The translations under genes were made by a program, and so were the position numbers. The notes beneath the pieces were generated by a model that made no database searches, was not told where the DNA came from, and worked only from the letters and a program-made list of their open reading frames with translations. 41,310 bases of DNA, taken from contig MEEF01000021.1 in the NCBI GenBank assembly GCA_001724355.1, forward strand, positions 1 to 41,310, in the 5' to 3' direction. Shown piece after piece: positions 8,142 through 17,227 of the stretch (positions are counted from its first letter, which is position 1; each line of letters opens with the position of its first letter). This DNA is from Mesorhizobium sp. SCN 65-20 (GTDB taxonomy: Bacteria; Pseudomonadota; Alphaproteobacteria; Rhizobiales; Rhizobiaceae).

Positions 8142-8801
8142 ATGGCACTCGACATCAAGATCTGCGGCCTCAGCACCGCTGAAACGCTCGACGCCGCGCT
8201 CGGCAATGGCGCGAGCCATGTCGGCTTCATCTTCTTCGCCAAGAGCCCGCGCAACGTCTCGCCCGAACTCGCCGGCCAGCTGCGCCAGGCGGCCAGGGGC
8301 CGCGCCAAGGTCGTTGCGGTAACCGTCGACGCCGACGACGCCTTCCTCGACAAGATCGTGGCCGAAGTGGCGCCCGACATGCTGCAACTCCACGGCAAGG
8401 AGACGCCCGAGCGCGTGGCCGAGGTGAAGGCGCGCTACGGCCTGCCCGTCATGAAGGCCTTTTCAATCCGCGAGGCCGGCGATTTCGAGGCGATCGTGCC
8501 TTACCGGGGTGCAGCCGACCGCCTGCTTTTCGACGCCAAGCCGCCCGCAGGCTCCGAATTGCCCGGCGGCAATGGCGTCTCGTTCGACTGGCGGCTGCTC
8601 GCGGGCCTTGACGCCTCCGTCGATTACATGCTTTCCGGTGGCTTGAACGCCGCCAATATCGGCGACGCCATACGGTGTGCTGCCCCGCCCGGCATCGACA
8701 TTTCCTCGGGCGTGGAAAGCGCGCCGGGCGTCAAGGACGCGGCGCTGATCGACAATTTCTTCAGGGCCGTCCGGGCCGCGCGCGAAGACAGCGCCGCCTG
8801 A
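8142..8801 (+). CDS. trpF: phosphoribosylanthranilate isomerase
   Basis: TrpF converts N-(5'-phosphoribosyl)anthranilate to CdRP in tryptophan synthesis by an Amadori rearrangement on a TIM barrel. At 219 residues it has the expected length. The general base Cys8 is in KICGLS, the general acid is Asp131 in LLFDAKPP, and the C-terminal phosphate-binding loops include [11 protein letters not shown] and [10 protein letters not shown]. It is the first gene of a trpF-trpB-trpA-accD-folC block. No trpC, trpD or trpE is in the window, which fits the split trp organisation of Rhizobiales. Confidence 0.97.
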   Translation: MALDIKICGLSTAETLDAALGNGASHVGFIFFAKSPRNVSPELAGQLRQAARGRAKVVAVTVDADDAFLDKIVAEVAPDMLQLHGKETPERVAEVKARYGLPVMKAFSIREAGDFEAIVPYRGAADRLLFDAKPPAGSELPGGNGVSFDWRLLAGLDASVDYMLSGGLNAANIGDAIRCAAPPGIDISSGVESAPGVKDAALIDNFFRAVRAAREDSAA

Positions 8802-8830
8802 CTGTGCCTCCAGCCGCAAGGAGATCGGCC

Positions 8831-10051
8831 TTGAACCAGCCGGCAGAGCCCAATTCCTTCCGCACCGGGCCCGACGAACAGGGCATGTTCGGCATTTTCG
8901 GCGGCCGCTTCGTCGCCGAGACGCTGATGCCGCTGATCCTCGACCTGCAGCGCCACTGGGACGAGGCCAAGAACGACCCGGCCTTCAAGGCGGAGCTCAC
9001 CGAGCTATCGACCTTCTATGCCGGACGGCCGTCCAAGCTCTATTACGCGGAAGGCCTGACCAGACATCTCGGCGGCGCCAAGATCTACTTCAAGCGCGAG
9101 GACCTGAACCACACGGGCTCGCACAAGATCAACAACTGCCTTGGCCAGATCCTGCTGGCCAAGCGCATGGGCAAGACGCGCATCATCGCCGAGACCGGCG
9201 CCGGTCAGCATGGCGTGGCCTCGGCCACGGTCGCGGCGCGCTTCGGCTTCCCCTGCTTCGTCTACATGGGCGCCACCGACGTCGAGCGGCAGAAGCCCAA
9301 CGTCTTCCGCATGAAGCTGCTCGGTGCCGAAGTGCGCCCGGTCAGCGCCGGTCACGGCACGCTGAAGGACGCCATGAACGAAGCCTTGCGTGACTGGGTC
9401 ACCAACGTACACGACACCTATTACCTGATCGGCACCGCCGCCGGCCCGCACCCCTATCCGGAACTCGTCCGCGACTTCCAGTCGGTGATCGGCACCGAGG
9501 CGCGCCAGCAGGTGCTGGAGCAGGAGGGCCGCCTGCCCGACATGATCGTGGCGGCAGTCGGCGGCGGCTCCAACGCCATCGGCCTGTTCCACCCATTCCT
9601 CGATGACCGCAGCGTCAAGATCGTCGGCATCGAAGCCGGCGGCCGCGGCCTCGAAGGCATCGAGCACTGCGCCTCGATGAATGCCGGCAAGCCCGGCGTG
9701 CTGCACGGCAACCGCACCTATCTCTTGCAGAACGAGGACGGCCAGATCCTCGACGGCCACTCGATCTCGGCCGGCCTCGACTATCCCGGCGTCGGCCCCG
9801 AGCATTCGTGGCTGCGCGACACCGGCCGCGTCGACTACCAGCCGATCCTCGACGATGAGGCGCTCGAGGCGTTCCAACTGACCACCCGCGTCGAAGGCAT
9901 CATCCCGGCGCTCGAATCCGCCCATGCGATCGCCTATGCGGTGAAAACAGCGCCGACGATGGGCAAGGACAAGGTGATGATCGTCAACCTGTCCGGCCGC
10001 GGCGACAAGGACGTGCACACCGTTGCCAAGATGCTGGGCATGGAGATCTGA
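8831..10051 (+). CDS. trpB: tryptophan synthase beta chain (TTG start)
   Basis: The beta subunit condenses indole with serine using PLP. It has 406 residues. Lys99 in HTGSHKINN is the PLP Schiff-base lysine, and the phosphate-binding loop is [10 protein letters not shown] placed the start at the TTG 8831-8833, 7 nt after an AAGGAG site, because the N-terminus ([20 protein letters not shown]) matches the normal TrpB start. The next ATG, at 8885-8887, would remove about 18 conserved residues, and upstream ATGs lie within trpF. It is 29 nt downstream of trpF and 2 nt upstream of trpA. Confidence 0.96.
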   Translation: MNQPAEPNSFRTGPDEQGMFGIFGGRFVAETLMPLILDLQRHWDEAKNDPAFKAELTELSTFYAGRPSKLYYAEGLTRHLGGAKIYFKREDLNHTGSHKINNCLGQILLAKRMGKTRIIAETGAGQHGVASATVAARFGFPCFVYMGATDVERQKPNVFRMKLLGAEVRPVSAGHGTLKDAMNEALRDWVTNVHDTYYLIGTAAGPHPYPELVRDFQSVIGTEARQQVLEQEGRLPDMIVAAVGGGSNAIGLFHPFLDDRSVKIVGIEAGGRGLEGIEHCASMNAGKPGVLHGNRTYLLQNEDGQILDGHSISAGLDYPGVGPEHSWLRDTGRVDYQPILDDEALEAFQLTTRVEGIIPALESAHAIAYAVKTAPTMGKDKVMIVNLSGRGDKDVHTVAKMLGMEI

Positions 10052-10053
10052 AC

Positions 10054-10896
10054 ATGACGACCACCCGCATCGACCGCCGCATGGCGAAGCTGAAGGCCGA
10101 GGGGCGCCCGGCGCTCGTGACCTATTTCATGGGCGGCGACCCCGACTACGAGACCTCGCTGTCGATCATGAAGGCGCTGCCCAAGGCCGGCAGCGACATC
10201 ATCGAGCTCGGCATGCCGTTCTCCGACCCGATGGCCGACGGCCCGGCGATCCAGGCTGCCGGCCTGCGCGCGCTGAAGGCCGGCCAGACGCTGAAGAAGA
10301 CGCTGCAGATGGCGCGCGAGTTCCGCAAGGACGACAACGACACGCCGATCGTGATGATGGGCTACTACAACCCCATCTACATCTACGGCGTCGACCGCTT
10401 CCTCGAGGACGCGGTGGCTGCCGGCATCGACGGCCTGATCGTCGTCGACCTGCCGCCGGAGATGGATGCCGAGCTGTGCATCCCGGCGCTCAAGGCCGGC
10501 ATCAACTTCATTCGTCTCGCCACGCCGACCACCGACGACAAGCGCCTGCCGAAGGTGCTCGAGAACACGTCTGGCTTCGTCTACTACGTGTCGATGACCG
10601 GTATCACCGGCTCGGCGCTGGCCGACACCTCGAAGGTTGCGGAAGCTGTGAAGCGCATCAAGGCGCACACCGACCTGCCGGTCTGCGTCGGCTTCGGCGT
10701 CAAGACCGCCGAGCAGGCGCGCACCATCGGCGGCTCCGCCGACGGCGTGGTCGTGGGTACCGCGATCGTCAACGCGGTGGCCAATGTCATCGGACCGAAG
10801 GGCGAGAAAACAGCCGATCCGGCCGAAGCAGTTGCCACGCTGGTCAACGGCTTGTCCCAAGGCATTCGCGCCGCACGCCTTGCTGCCGCCCAATAA
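10054..10896 (+). CDS. trpA: tryptophan synthase alpha chain
   Basis: The alpha subunit cleaves indole-3-glycerol phosphate to indole, which passes through a tunnel to TrpB. It has 280 residues and a TIM barrel. Catalytic Glu51 ([11 protein letters not shown]) and Asp62 ([11 protein letters not shown]) correspond to E. coli Glu49 and Asp60. The mobile loop region ([11 protein letters not shown]) and phosphate-binding GFGVKTAEQ and VVGTAIVN are present. It begins 2 nt after the trpB stop, as expected for subunits made in equal amounts. Confidence 0.98.
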   Translation: MTTTRIDRRMAKLKAEGRPALVTYFMGGDPDYETSLSIMKALPKAGSDIIELGMPFSDPMADGPAIQAAGLRALKAGQTLKKTLQMAREFRKDDNDTPIVMMGYYNPIYIYGVDRFLEDAVAAGIDGLIVVDLPPEMDAELCIPALKAGINFIRLATPTTDDKRLPKVLENTSGFVYYVSMTGITGSALADTSKVAEAVKRIKAHTDLPVCVGFGVKTAEQARTIGGSADGVVVGTAIVNAVANVIGPKGEKTADPAEAVATLVNGLSQGIRAARLAAAQ

Positions 10897-10932
10897 ATAT
10901 CCCATGTCCTAGGGTCGAAGAGGACCAAAACC

Positions 10933-11856
10933 ATGAACTGGATCACGAACTTCGTTCGTCCGAAGATCAACTCGATGCTCGGCCGTCGGGAAATGCCCGA
11001 AAATCTCTGGATCAAGGATCCCGAGAGCGGCGAGATGGTGTTCCACAAGGACCTCGAGGAAAACCAGTACGTCATCCCGTCCTCTGGCCACCACATGAAG
11101 ATTTCGGCGAAGGAACGGCTGCGCTTCTTCTTCGACGACGGCCGTTATGATGTGATCGAGAACCCGAAGGTCGTCACCGACCCGCTGAAGTTCCGCGACG
11201 AGAAGCGCTATGTCGACCGCCTGAAGGACGCCAAGGCCAAGACCGGCCTGGAAGACGCCATCCTGTCCGGCGCCGGCAAGATCGAGGGTCTGCCCGTCGT
11301 CGTCACCGTTCAGGATTTCGCCTTCATGGGCGGTTCGCTCGGCATGGCCGCCGGCGATGCCATCATCCGCGCCTTCGAAGTGGCGCTGGAAAAGAAGCGT
11401 CCGCTGATCCTGTTCGCCGCCTCCGGCGGCGCGCGCATGCAGGAAGGTATCCTGTCGCTGATGCAACTGCCGCGTACGACGGTGGCAGTGGACCGGCTGA
11501 AGGAAGCCGGCCTACCCTACATCGTGGTGCTGACCAACCCGACAACCGGTGGTGTCACCGCCTCCTATGCGATGCTGGGCGACGTGCACATCGCCGAGCC
11601 GGGCGCACTGATCGGCTTTGCCGGCCCGCGCGTCATCGAGCAGACCATCCGCGAGAAGCTGCCCGAAGGCTTCCAGCGCTCCGAATACCTTATGGAGCAC
11701 GGCATGGTGGACATGGTGGTGTCGCGGCTGGAGCTGAAGTCGACCATCGCCAACCTACTGAAGATCCTGGTGAAGGCGCCGGCCGAGGCGAAGGCTCCCG
11801 ATGCCGAGATCCTGCCGCCCGTGGTGCCCGTGCCGGAACGCCGCCCGCAGGCCTGA
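10933..11856 (+). CDS. accD: acetyl-CoA carboxylase carboxyltransferase beta subunit, lacking the zinc ribbon
   Basis: AccD pairs with AccA to carboxylate acetyl-CoA, the committed step of fatty-acid synthesis. At 307 residues it has normal length, with the crotonase-fold core intact ([50 protein letters not shown]). The N-terminal zinc-ribbon block is recognisable ([19 protein letters not shown]), but the four metal-binding cysteines of E. coli AccD are replaced by Asp29, Ser32, Ile48 and Ser51. The whole protein contains no cysteine. It lies 36 nt after trpA and 34 nt before folC, the usual alphaproteobacterial order. Confidence 0.96.
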   Translation: MNWITNFVRPKINSMLGRREMPENLWIKDPESGEMVFHKDLEENQYVIPSSGHHMKISAKERLRFFFDDGRYDVIENPKVVTDPLKFRDEKRYVDRLKDAKAKTGLEDAILSGAGKIEGLPVVVTVQDFAFMGGSLGMAAGDAIIRAFEVALEKKRPLILFAASGGARMQEGILSLMQLPRTTVAVDRLKEAGLPYIVVLTNPTTGGVTASYAMLGDVHIAEPGALIGFAGPRVIEQTIREKLPEGFQRSEYLMEHGMVDMVVSRLELKSTIANLLKILVKAPAEAKAPDAEILPPVVPVPERRPQA

Positions 11857-11890
11857 TCCGACCATAGCAGCGTAGTGCCGGGGGGAAGCC

Positions 11891-13222
11891 ATGACCACGC
11901 TCGAAGCCGATGTCGAAATCGAGCGCCTGCTGGCGCTGCACCCTAAGGGTTTCGACCTTTCACTCGACCGCATCACACGGCTGCTCGACCGGCTCGGCAA
12001 CCCGCAGGACCACATCCCGCCGGTGATCCACATTGCTGGCACCAACGGCAAGGGCTCCTGCGCGGCGTTCTCGCGCGCGCTGCTGGAGGCGCAGGGCCGG
12101 CTCGTCCACGTCCATACCTCGCCGCATCTGGTGAACTGGCACGAGCGTTACCGCCTGGCGGCACCCGGCGGCGGCAAGCTGGTGGCCGACGACGTGCTGG
12201 CGGATGCCGTGCGCCGGGTCGGCGAGGCCAACCGCGGCGAGAAGATAACCGTCTTCGAAATCCTGACCGCCGTCACCTTCGTTCTGTTCTCGGAGCATCC
12301 GGCGGATGCCTGCATCATCGAAGTCGGCCTCGGCGGCCGCTTCGACGCCACCAACGTGATCAGGAAGCCGGCCTGCTCGGTGATCATGCCGGTGTCTATG
12401 GATCACGAGGCCTATCTCGGCGACAAGGTCGAACTGATCGCCGCCGAGAAGGCCGGTATCGTCAAGCGCGGTTGCCCCGTCGTGGTCGGCGCGCAGGAAA
12501 GCGAGACCGCCCAGCAGGTCTTGATCGAGACGGCCGAGAGGCTCGGCTGCCCGCTCGAGGTCTACGGCCAGGACTTCCTCGCCTTCGAGGAAAACGGCCG
12601 CATGGTCTACCAGGACCAGACAGGGCTTATGGACATCACCCCGCCGCGCTTGCCGGGCCGCCACCAGTTCGCCAATGCCGCGGCGGCGATCGCGGCGGTG
12701 AAAAGCGCCGGCTTCCCGGTCGACGAGCGCGTCGCCGACAAGGCGATGGCTTCCGTCACCTGGCCCGGCCGCATGCAGCGCATGCCGCAGGGCGCCCTGA
12801 CCGACCTCGCGCCCAAGGGCTCTGAGGTCTGGATCGACGGCGGCCACAATCCCGGCGCCGGCACCGTGATCGCCGAGGCGCTGACCGAGCAGGAAGAGAA
12901 GGTGCAGCGGCCGCTGTTCCTGATCTCCGGCATGATCAACACCAAGGACCAGACCGGATATTTCAAGCCATTCCACGGCATGGCGCGGCATGTCTACACG
13001 GTGCCGGTGACGATGAGCGACGCGGGCGTGCCCAACGAGGAACTGGCGGTGCGCGCCAGCGAGGCCGGCCTTTCGGCCGAGCCGGTGAGTTCGGTCGCCA
13101 ATGCGCTGATGCTTCTGCGCGACACCTGGAACGAGGACGAGCCGGCGCCGCGCATTCTGATCGGCGGCTCGCTCTATCTGGTGGGAGAGGTGCTGGCCGA
13201 GAACGGCACGCCGCCGACCTGA
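11891..13222 (+). CDS. folC: folylpolyglutamate synthase / dihydrofolate synthase
   Basis: FolC is a Mur-ligase-type ATP-dependent ligase that makes dihydrofolate and adds glutamates to folates. It has 443 residues. The P-loop is IHIAGTNGKGSCAAF, followed by HTSPHLVNWHERYRL, the central-domain GLGGRFDATNV and the C-terminal Mur-ligase motif WIDGGHNPGAG. It closes the trp-acc-fol block and is followed by a terminator it shares with the convergent trxA. Confidence 0.96.
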   Translation: MTTLEADVEIERLLALHPKGFDLSLDRITRLLDRLGNPQDHIPPVIHIAGTNGKGSCAAFSRALLEAQGRLVHVHTSPHLVNWHERYRLAAPGGGKLVADDVLADAVRRVGEANRGEKITVFEILTAVTFVLFSEHPADACIIEVGLGGRFDATNVIRKPACSVIMPVSMDHEAYLGDKVELIAAEKAGIVKRGCPVVVGAQESETAQQVLIETAERLGCPLEVYGQDFLAFEENGRMVYQDQTGLMDITPPRLPGRHQFANAAAAIAAVKSAGFPVDERVADKAMASVTWPGRMQRMPQGALTDLAPKGSEVWIDGGHNPGAGTVIAEALTEQEEKVQRPLFLISGMINTKDQTGYFKPFHGMARHVYTVPVTMSDAGVPNEELAVRASEAGLSAEPVSSVANALMLLRDTWNEDEPAPRILIGGSLYLVGEVLAENGTPPT

Positions 13223-13243
13223 TCCAATCGAACATCCAACAAA

Positions 13244-13270
13244 AAAAAGCCCGGCAGTGCCGGGCTTTTT
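13244..13270. terminator. bidirectional terminator between folC and trxA
   Basis: A 12-bp stem including A/T flanks (13244-13255 and 13259-13270) with a 3-nt loop. It has an A-run on the left and a T-run on the right, so it gives a U-tract in both directions. It sits between two converging stop codons. Confidence 0.93.
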
Positions 13271-13302
13271 CGTATTCGGTGCCTTGTTCAGGCCGGATCG
13301 GC

Positions 13303-13623
13303 TCAGACGTTGCCGGCGATCCAGTGCGAAAGGGCGGTCTTGGGGGCGGCGCCAACCTTGATGTCGGCTACTTCGCCGTCCTTGAAGATCATCAGCGTCG
13401 GGATCGAACGCACGCCGAACTGGGCGGCGATCTCGGGATTCTCGTCGATGTTGACCTTGGTGATCTTCACCTTGCCGGCCAGTTCGTCCGAAATCTCCTC
13501 GAGCGACGGTCCGATCATCTTGCAGGGTCCGCACCACTCAGCCCAGAAATCGACCACGACCGGCTCCTTGGCTTCGAGCACGCCGGACTTGAAGTTGCTG
13601 TTGTCGATCTTGACGGTGGCCAT
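13303..13623 (-). CDS. trxA: thioredoxin 1
   Basis: A 106-residue cytoplasmic disulfide reductase with the active site WCGPC ([16 protein letters not shown]) and the cis-proline loop [13 protein letters not shown]. The start at 13623 ([11 protein letters not shown]) gives the standard length; an in-frame ATG 33 nt upstream would add residues unlike thioredoxin. It is 73 nt downstream of addA on the same strand. Confidence 0.96.
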   Translation of the reverse strand: MATVKIDNSNFKSGVLEAKEPVVVDFWAEWCGPCKMIGPSLEEISDELAGKVKITKVNIDENPEIAAQFGVRSIPTLMIFKDGEVADIKVGAAPKTALSHWIAGNV

Positions 13624-13696
13624 GATGCGATCCTCTAGAGTTAGCTGTCGCGCCATATGTGGTGGTTGGGGGCCCGACGTTCAAGCAGTTCTTGTG

Positions 13697-16600
13697 TCAC
13701 GCTTGAGTGAGTCGAGCAAGCGCGGCATCCATGGTCTCAGGCGGCAGGGCGATCAGGCGCGGCGCTTCGGTAAACAGCAGCGCAGCCGACACGGACTTGC
13801 CCGGATAGAGCGGCTGGAGCAGCGCGCGATAAAGTGCCAGCTGAACGACATAGGCGCTGGGTACCCCCTCGAGCGAGGCGGGCGGCGAGGCATTGGTCTT
13901 GTAGTCGACGATCAAAACCTCGTCATCCGTCACCGCCAGCCGGTCGATCTTGCCTGACACCGAGCGCGGCTTGCCCCTGACGTCGATGCTGCCCATGACC
14001 GACACCTCGGCGCGCGACGTGGGCGAAAACAGCGGGGCGAAACGCGTATCGTCGAGGATGGAGAGAACCGACGCCAGTGCTGCGCCACGCTGCGCATCGT
14101 CCCAGTTCTTGCCGGCACGGGCGAGGTAGCGCTCGGCCGCCGCCCGCCGTTCGCCCTGGTCGAGGCGTGGCAGCATCTGCAACAGGCGGTGCAGAGCGGA
14201 ACCGCGGGCGATGGCGAAGGCGGGCTCGACCTCCGCGTCGAGCACCGGCGAATGGCCTGATATGACGGCTTCCTGTGTTGGCTCGATCAGCGCTGAGGCG
14301 CCCGATGGCGACAGCGGCGGGGGCAGCTCCTCGTAGGCCGGCGGCCGGTCGAACAGGCCTTCGGGCAGCGGCGCGGAGGCGACGAACTCGCTTGCCTCGC
14401 GCTCGGGCGCGAGTTCCGCCGCACCCGACAGGGGCGTGACGCGGAAGCGGTGGACCTGGAGATCAGCGACGACGGGATGGTCGCGCAGCTCGCTTTCGGG
14501 GGCGGCCGACAGGGCGCGCGAGACGATCGAATGCCAGGTGTTGCCGCCCGGTGCACGCTTGCCGTGATAGCCGCAGACGATGAGCCGATCCTCGGCGCGG
14601 GTCATGCCGACATAGAGCAGGCGGCGGTATTCGTCGTCGGCGAGTTCTCGCGCGGTCAGCGCCGCTCCCTTGGAGAAGGCATTGGCGACGTCGGCACCGG
14701 CGCGCCAGAGGTAGCCCTTGCCGTGCCAGTGTTTTCCACGTGGCAGGAACGGCATGAGGCGCGGCAAATGCTGGTCGCTGAACGGCGCCGAACCGCTGTC
14801 GACGAGGAACACGACCGTCGCCTCCAGGCCCTTGGCTGCATGCGCGGTCATGATGCGGACCTCGTCGCGGGTCTGGTCCATCTCGCGCTTAATCTCGGGG
14901 CCAGCGTTTTCCAGCGTCGAGAGGAAGGCTTCGAGGCCGGGCAGGCCGGTGCGCTCCTCGGCGAGGCAGAAGTTCAGGAATTCGTCGAGAATGTCGCCGG
15001 CTTCCTGGCCGAGGCGGGAGATCATCTTTTTGCGGACACCGTCGCGGCCGCGGCCGCCTGAGAGAACACCCGAATAGAATTCGAAGACCGGCCGGAAAGC
15101 GGCCTCGGTGGCCCAGGCGTCGAGGCGGTCGGCGATGGCCTTCAGCGATAAATCCGTTTCGGCCGCAGCGCGCAGCGAGGTAACAAGCGAACGACTTCCA
15201 GGCCGGCCGGAGGCGAGTGCGAACAGCGCATCCTCGGAGAGGCCGAAGATCGGGCTACGCAGAACGGCGGCCAGCGACAGGTCGTCCTCCGGCTGGATGA
15301 GGAACCGCCCGAGTGCGATCAGGTCCTTGACCGCGATATGGCCGGGCAGGCTCAGCCTGTCGGCACCGGCGACCGGGATGTCGCGGCGCTTGAGGGCACG
15401 GGACAGCGCATGCACGAAGCGGTCGCGCTTGCGCACCAGCACCATGACGTCGCCGGCGCGCAGGCGCCTGCCGGTGCCCTCGATGATCTCATTGTTGTCG
15501 AGCCATTTGCGGATCGTCGCTGCCACCTGCTCGGCCACGACGACAGCCGGGGCATGGGCATGATCGATGGGCTTGCGCCAGTCGTCGGGCTCGTCGACCA
15601 CGTCTGCACCGACCGACGGCCAGACCTCGACATAGCCGGGGGCGCCGGCACGGATCGCCTTGTGGCTCGGCGGCTCGGGCGCGCGGGTGACACCGCGACG
15701 AACGGTCGGGTCCTCGAACACGCGGTCGACGGCCGACAGCACGTCGTCGGTCGAGCGGAACGACCAGGTCAGCGTCACGTCCTCGAAACGGCTTTCGGCG
15801 GAGCGGATGCGGGCGGCGAATTCGTGCTTGCTGTCGTCGAAGGATTCGGGCGCGGCACCCTGGAACGAGTAGATCGACTGCTTTTCGTCGCCGACGGCGA
15901 AAACGGTGCGATGGACATTGTCGCGCGCGCCGGAGCCAGCGAAGAACTCCTCGGCCAGGCGCTTCACCACCTCCCACTGGTCGGGGCTGGTGTCCTGGGC
16001 CTCGTCGAGCAGGATGTGGTCGATGCCCTTGTCGAGCTTGTACTGCACCCAAGGACCGGCGTCTGGGCGGGCAAGCAAATTGACCGTGCGGGTGATGAGG
16101 TCGTTGAAATCGAGGAAGCCGCGGCCGGTTTTCAGCCGCTCGTAACGAGCGATCAGCCAGTCGGCGATGGTGAGTGCTGCGCGCGTCGCCTCCAGCATGC
16201 GGAAATGGGCGAGACGATCGGCGGCGCGGATGATGACATCGGCGGTCGCCTGGTAGCGCTCCAGCAGGTCGGGCAGGCGGTCGAGCAGCGACTTCTTGAA
16301 GGCGCTCGACGTATAAGGGTCGCCATCGGCCTTGAGGAAGGCATCGGCGAGCAGGCCAAGGCGCTTGATGGGGTCCGTCTCGGCATAGGCCAGCCTTGCA
16401 GAGGGCAGGATGTTGTTGAGCACGCTGCGCGCGTCGGTCGCTTCGGCTGCCGCCGCGAAGGCGTTGAAGAATTCGGGCTCGAAACCGGGCAGCGGCCAGT
16501 TAGAAGTGGCGATGCCCTCGGCGCTGTCGTCCCGGGAAAAGCCGAACTCCTCGTAGAGCGCGCCGAACGGCCAGGCAAAATCCATGATCTGGCCGATGAA

Positions 16601-17227
16601 GGCGCGCAGGCCATCGCGCTTGGCGACGATTTCGGAGAGCAGTGCGTCGAGGCCCGCCTCGCCACCACGTTCCAGCACCATGGCGAAGGCCTCGGCCAGT
16701 TCGGGATTGGCAGCCCCCCCGGTCACCATCTCGCGCCGCGCGGTGGCGAACAATGTCGCCTCCATCTGCGGATCGAGCATTTCGAAATGGGCGGCGATGT
16801 TGGCCTCGAGCGGGAACTGGTGCAGCACCGACTCGCAGAAGGCGTGGATGGTCTGGATCTTGAGTCCGCCCGGCGTCTCCAGCGCCTCGGCAAAGAGCCG
16901 GCGGGCACGGCGCAGCATCGCCCGGTCCGGCCGCGCGCCGTCGAGGGCGGCGATGCGCTCGGCGAGCTCCGCGTCAGGCAGCATCGTCCATTCCGACAAA
17001 TTGGCGAACACGCGGTTCGACATGTTGGCGGCAGCGGCGCGCGTATAGGTCAGACACAGGATCTTGGACGGGTCGGTGCCGCGCAGCAGAAGTCGCATCA
17101 CGCGCTGCGACAGTACGTGGGTCTTGCCCGAGCCGGCATTGGCCGACACCCAGACGGAATTGCCGGGATCGGAGGCGCGCGCCTGCCGGTCGGCGGTTTC
17201 CTGGGGCACGAAGAACTTCTTCTTCAT
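13697..17227 (-). CDS. addA: double-strand break repair helicase-nuclease AddA
   Basis: AddA is the UvrD-like helicase and nuclease subunit of AddAB, the RecBCD equivalent, which resects double-strand breaks for RecA. It has 1176 residues. The Walker A motif is VSANAGSGKTHVLSQ near residue 27, motif II is LLDEAQDTSPDQW, and the late helicase motif is MTAHAAKGLEATVVFL. The C-terminal RecB-type nuclease has LIVDYKTNASPP. Its ATG overlaps the addB stop as ATGA (17224-17227), which couples the two subunits. Confidence 0.96.
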   Translation of the reverse strand: MKKKFFVPQETADRQARASDPGNSVWVSANAGSGKTHVLSQRVMRLLLRGTDPSKILCLTYTRAAAANMSNRVFANLSEWTMLPDAELAERIAALDGARPDRAMLRRARRLFAEALETPGGLKIQTIHAFCESVLHQFPLEANIAAHFEMLDPQMEATLFATARREMVTGGAANPELAEAFAMVLERGGEAGLDALLSEIVAKRDGLRAFIGQIMDFAWPFGALYEEFGFSRDDSAEGIATSNWPLPGFEPEFFNAFAAAAEATDARSVLNNILPSARLAYAETDPIKRLGLLADAFLKADGDPYTSSAFKKSLLDRLPDLLERYQATADVIIRAADRLAHFRMLEATRAALTIADWLIARYERLKTGRGFLDFNDLITRTVNLLARPDAGPWVQYKLDKGIDHILLDEAQDTSPDQWEVVKRLAEEFFAGSGARDNVHRTVFAVGDEKQSIYSFQGAAPESFDDSKHEFAARIRSAESRFEDVTLTWSFRSTDDVLSAVDRVFEDPTVRRGVTRAPEPPSHKAIRAGAPGYVEVWPSVGADVVDEPDDWRKPIDHAHAPAVVVAEQVAATIRKWLDNNEIIEGTGRRLRAGDVMVLVRKRDRFVHALSRALKRRDIPVAGADRLSLPGHIAVKDLIALGRFLIQPEDDLSLAAVLRSPIFGLSEDALFALASGRPGSRSLVTSLRAAAETDLSLKAIADRLDAWATEAAFRPVFEFYSGVLSGGRGRDGVRKKMISRLGQEAGDILDEFLNFCLAEERTGLPGLEAFLSTLENAGPEIKREMDQTRDEVRIMTAHAAKGLEATVVFLVDSGSAPFSDQHLPRLMPFLPRGKHWHGKGYLWRAGADVANAFSKGAALTARELADDEYRRLLYVGMTRAEDRLIVCGYHGKRAPGGNTWHSIVSRALSAAPESELRDHPVVADLQVHRFRVTPLSGAAELAPEREASEFVASAPLPEGLFDRPPAYEELPPPLSPSGASALIEPTQEAVISGHSPVLDAEVEPAFAIARGSALHRLLQMLPRLDQGERRAAAERYLARAGKNWDDAQRGAALASVLSILDDTRFAPLFSPTSRAEVSVMGSIDVRGKPRSVSGKIDRLAVTDDEVLIVDYKTNASPPASLEGVPSAYVVQLALYRALLQPLYPGKSVSAALLFTEAPRLIALPPETMDAALARLTQA

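Noticed and set aside
11960-13537. A 525-codon open frame on the minus strand across folC and trxA
   Set aside because: Antisense to folC and runs through the bidirectional terminator into trxA in another frame; composition is typical of a shadow frame.
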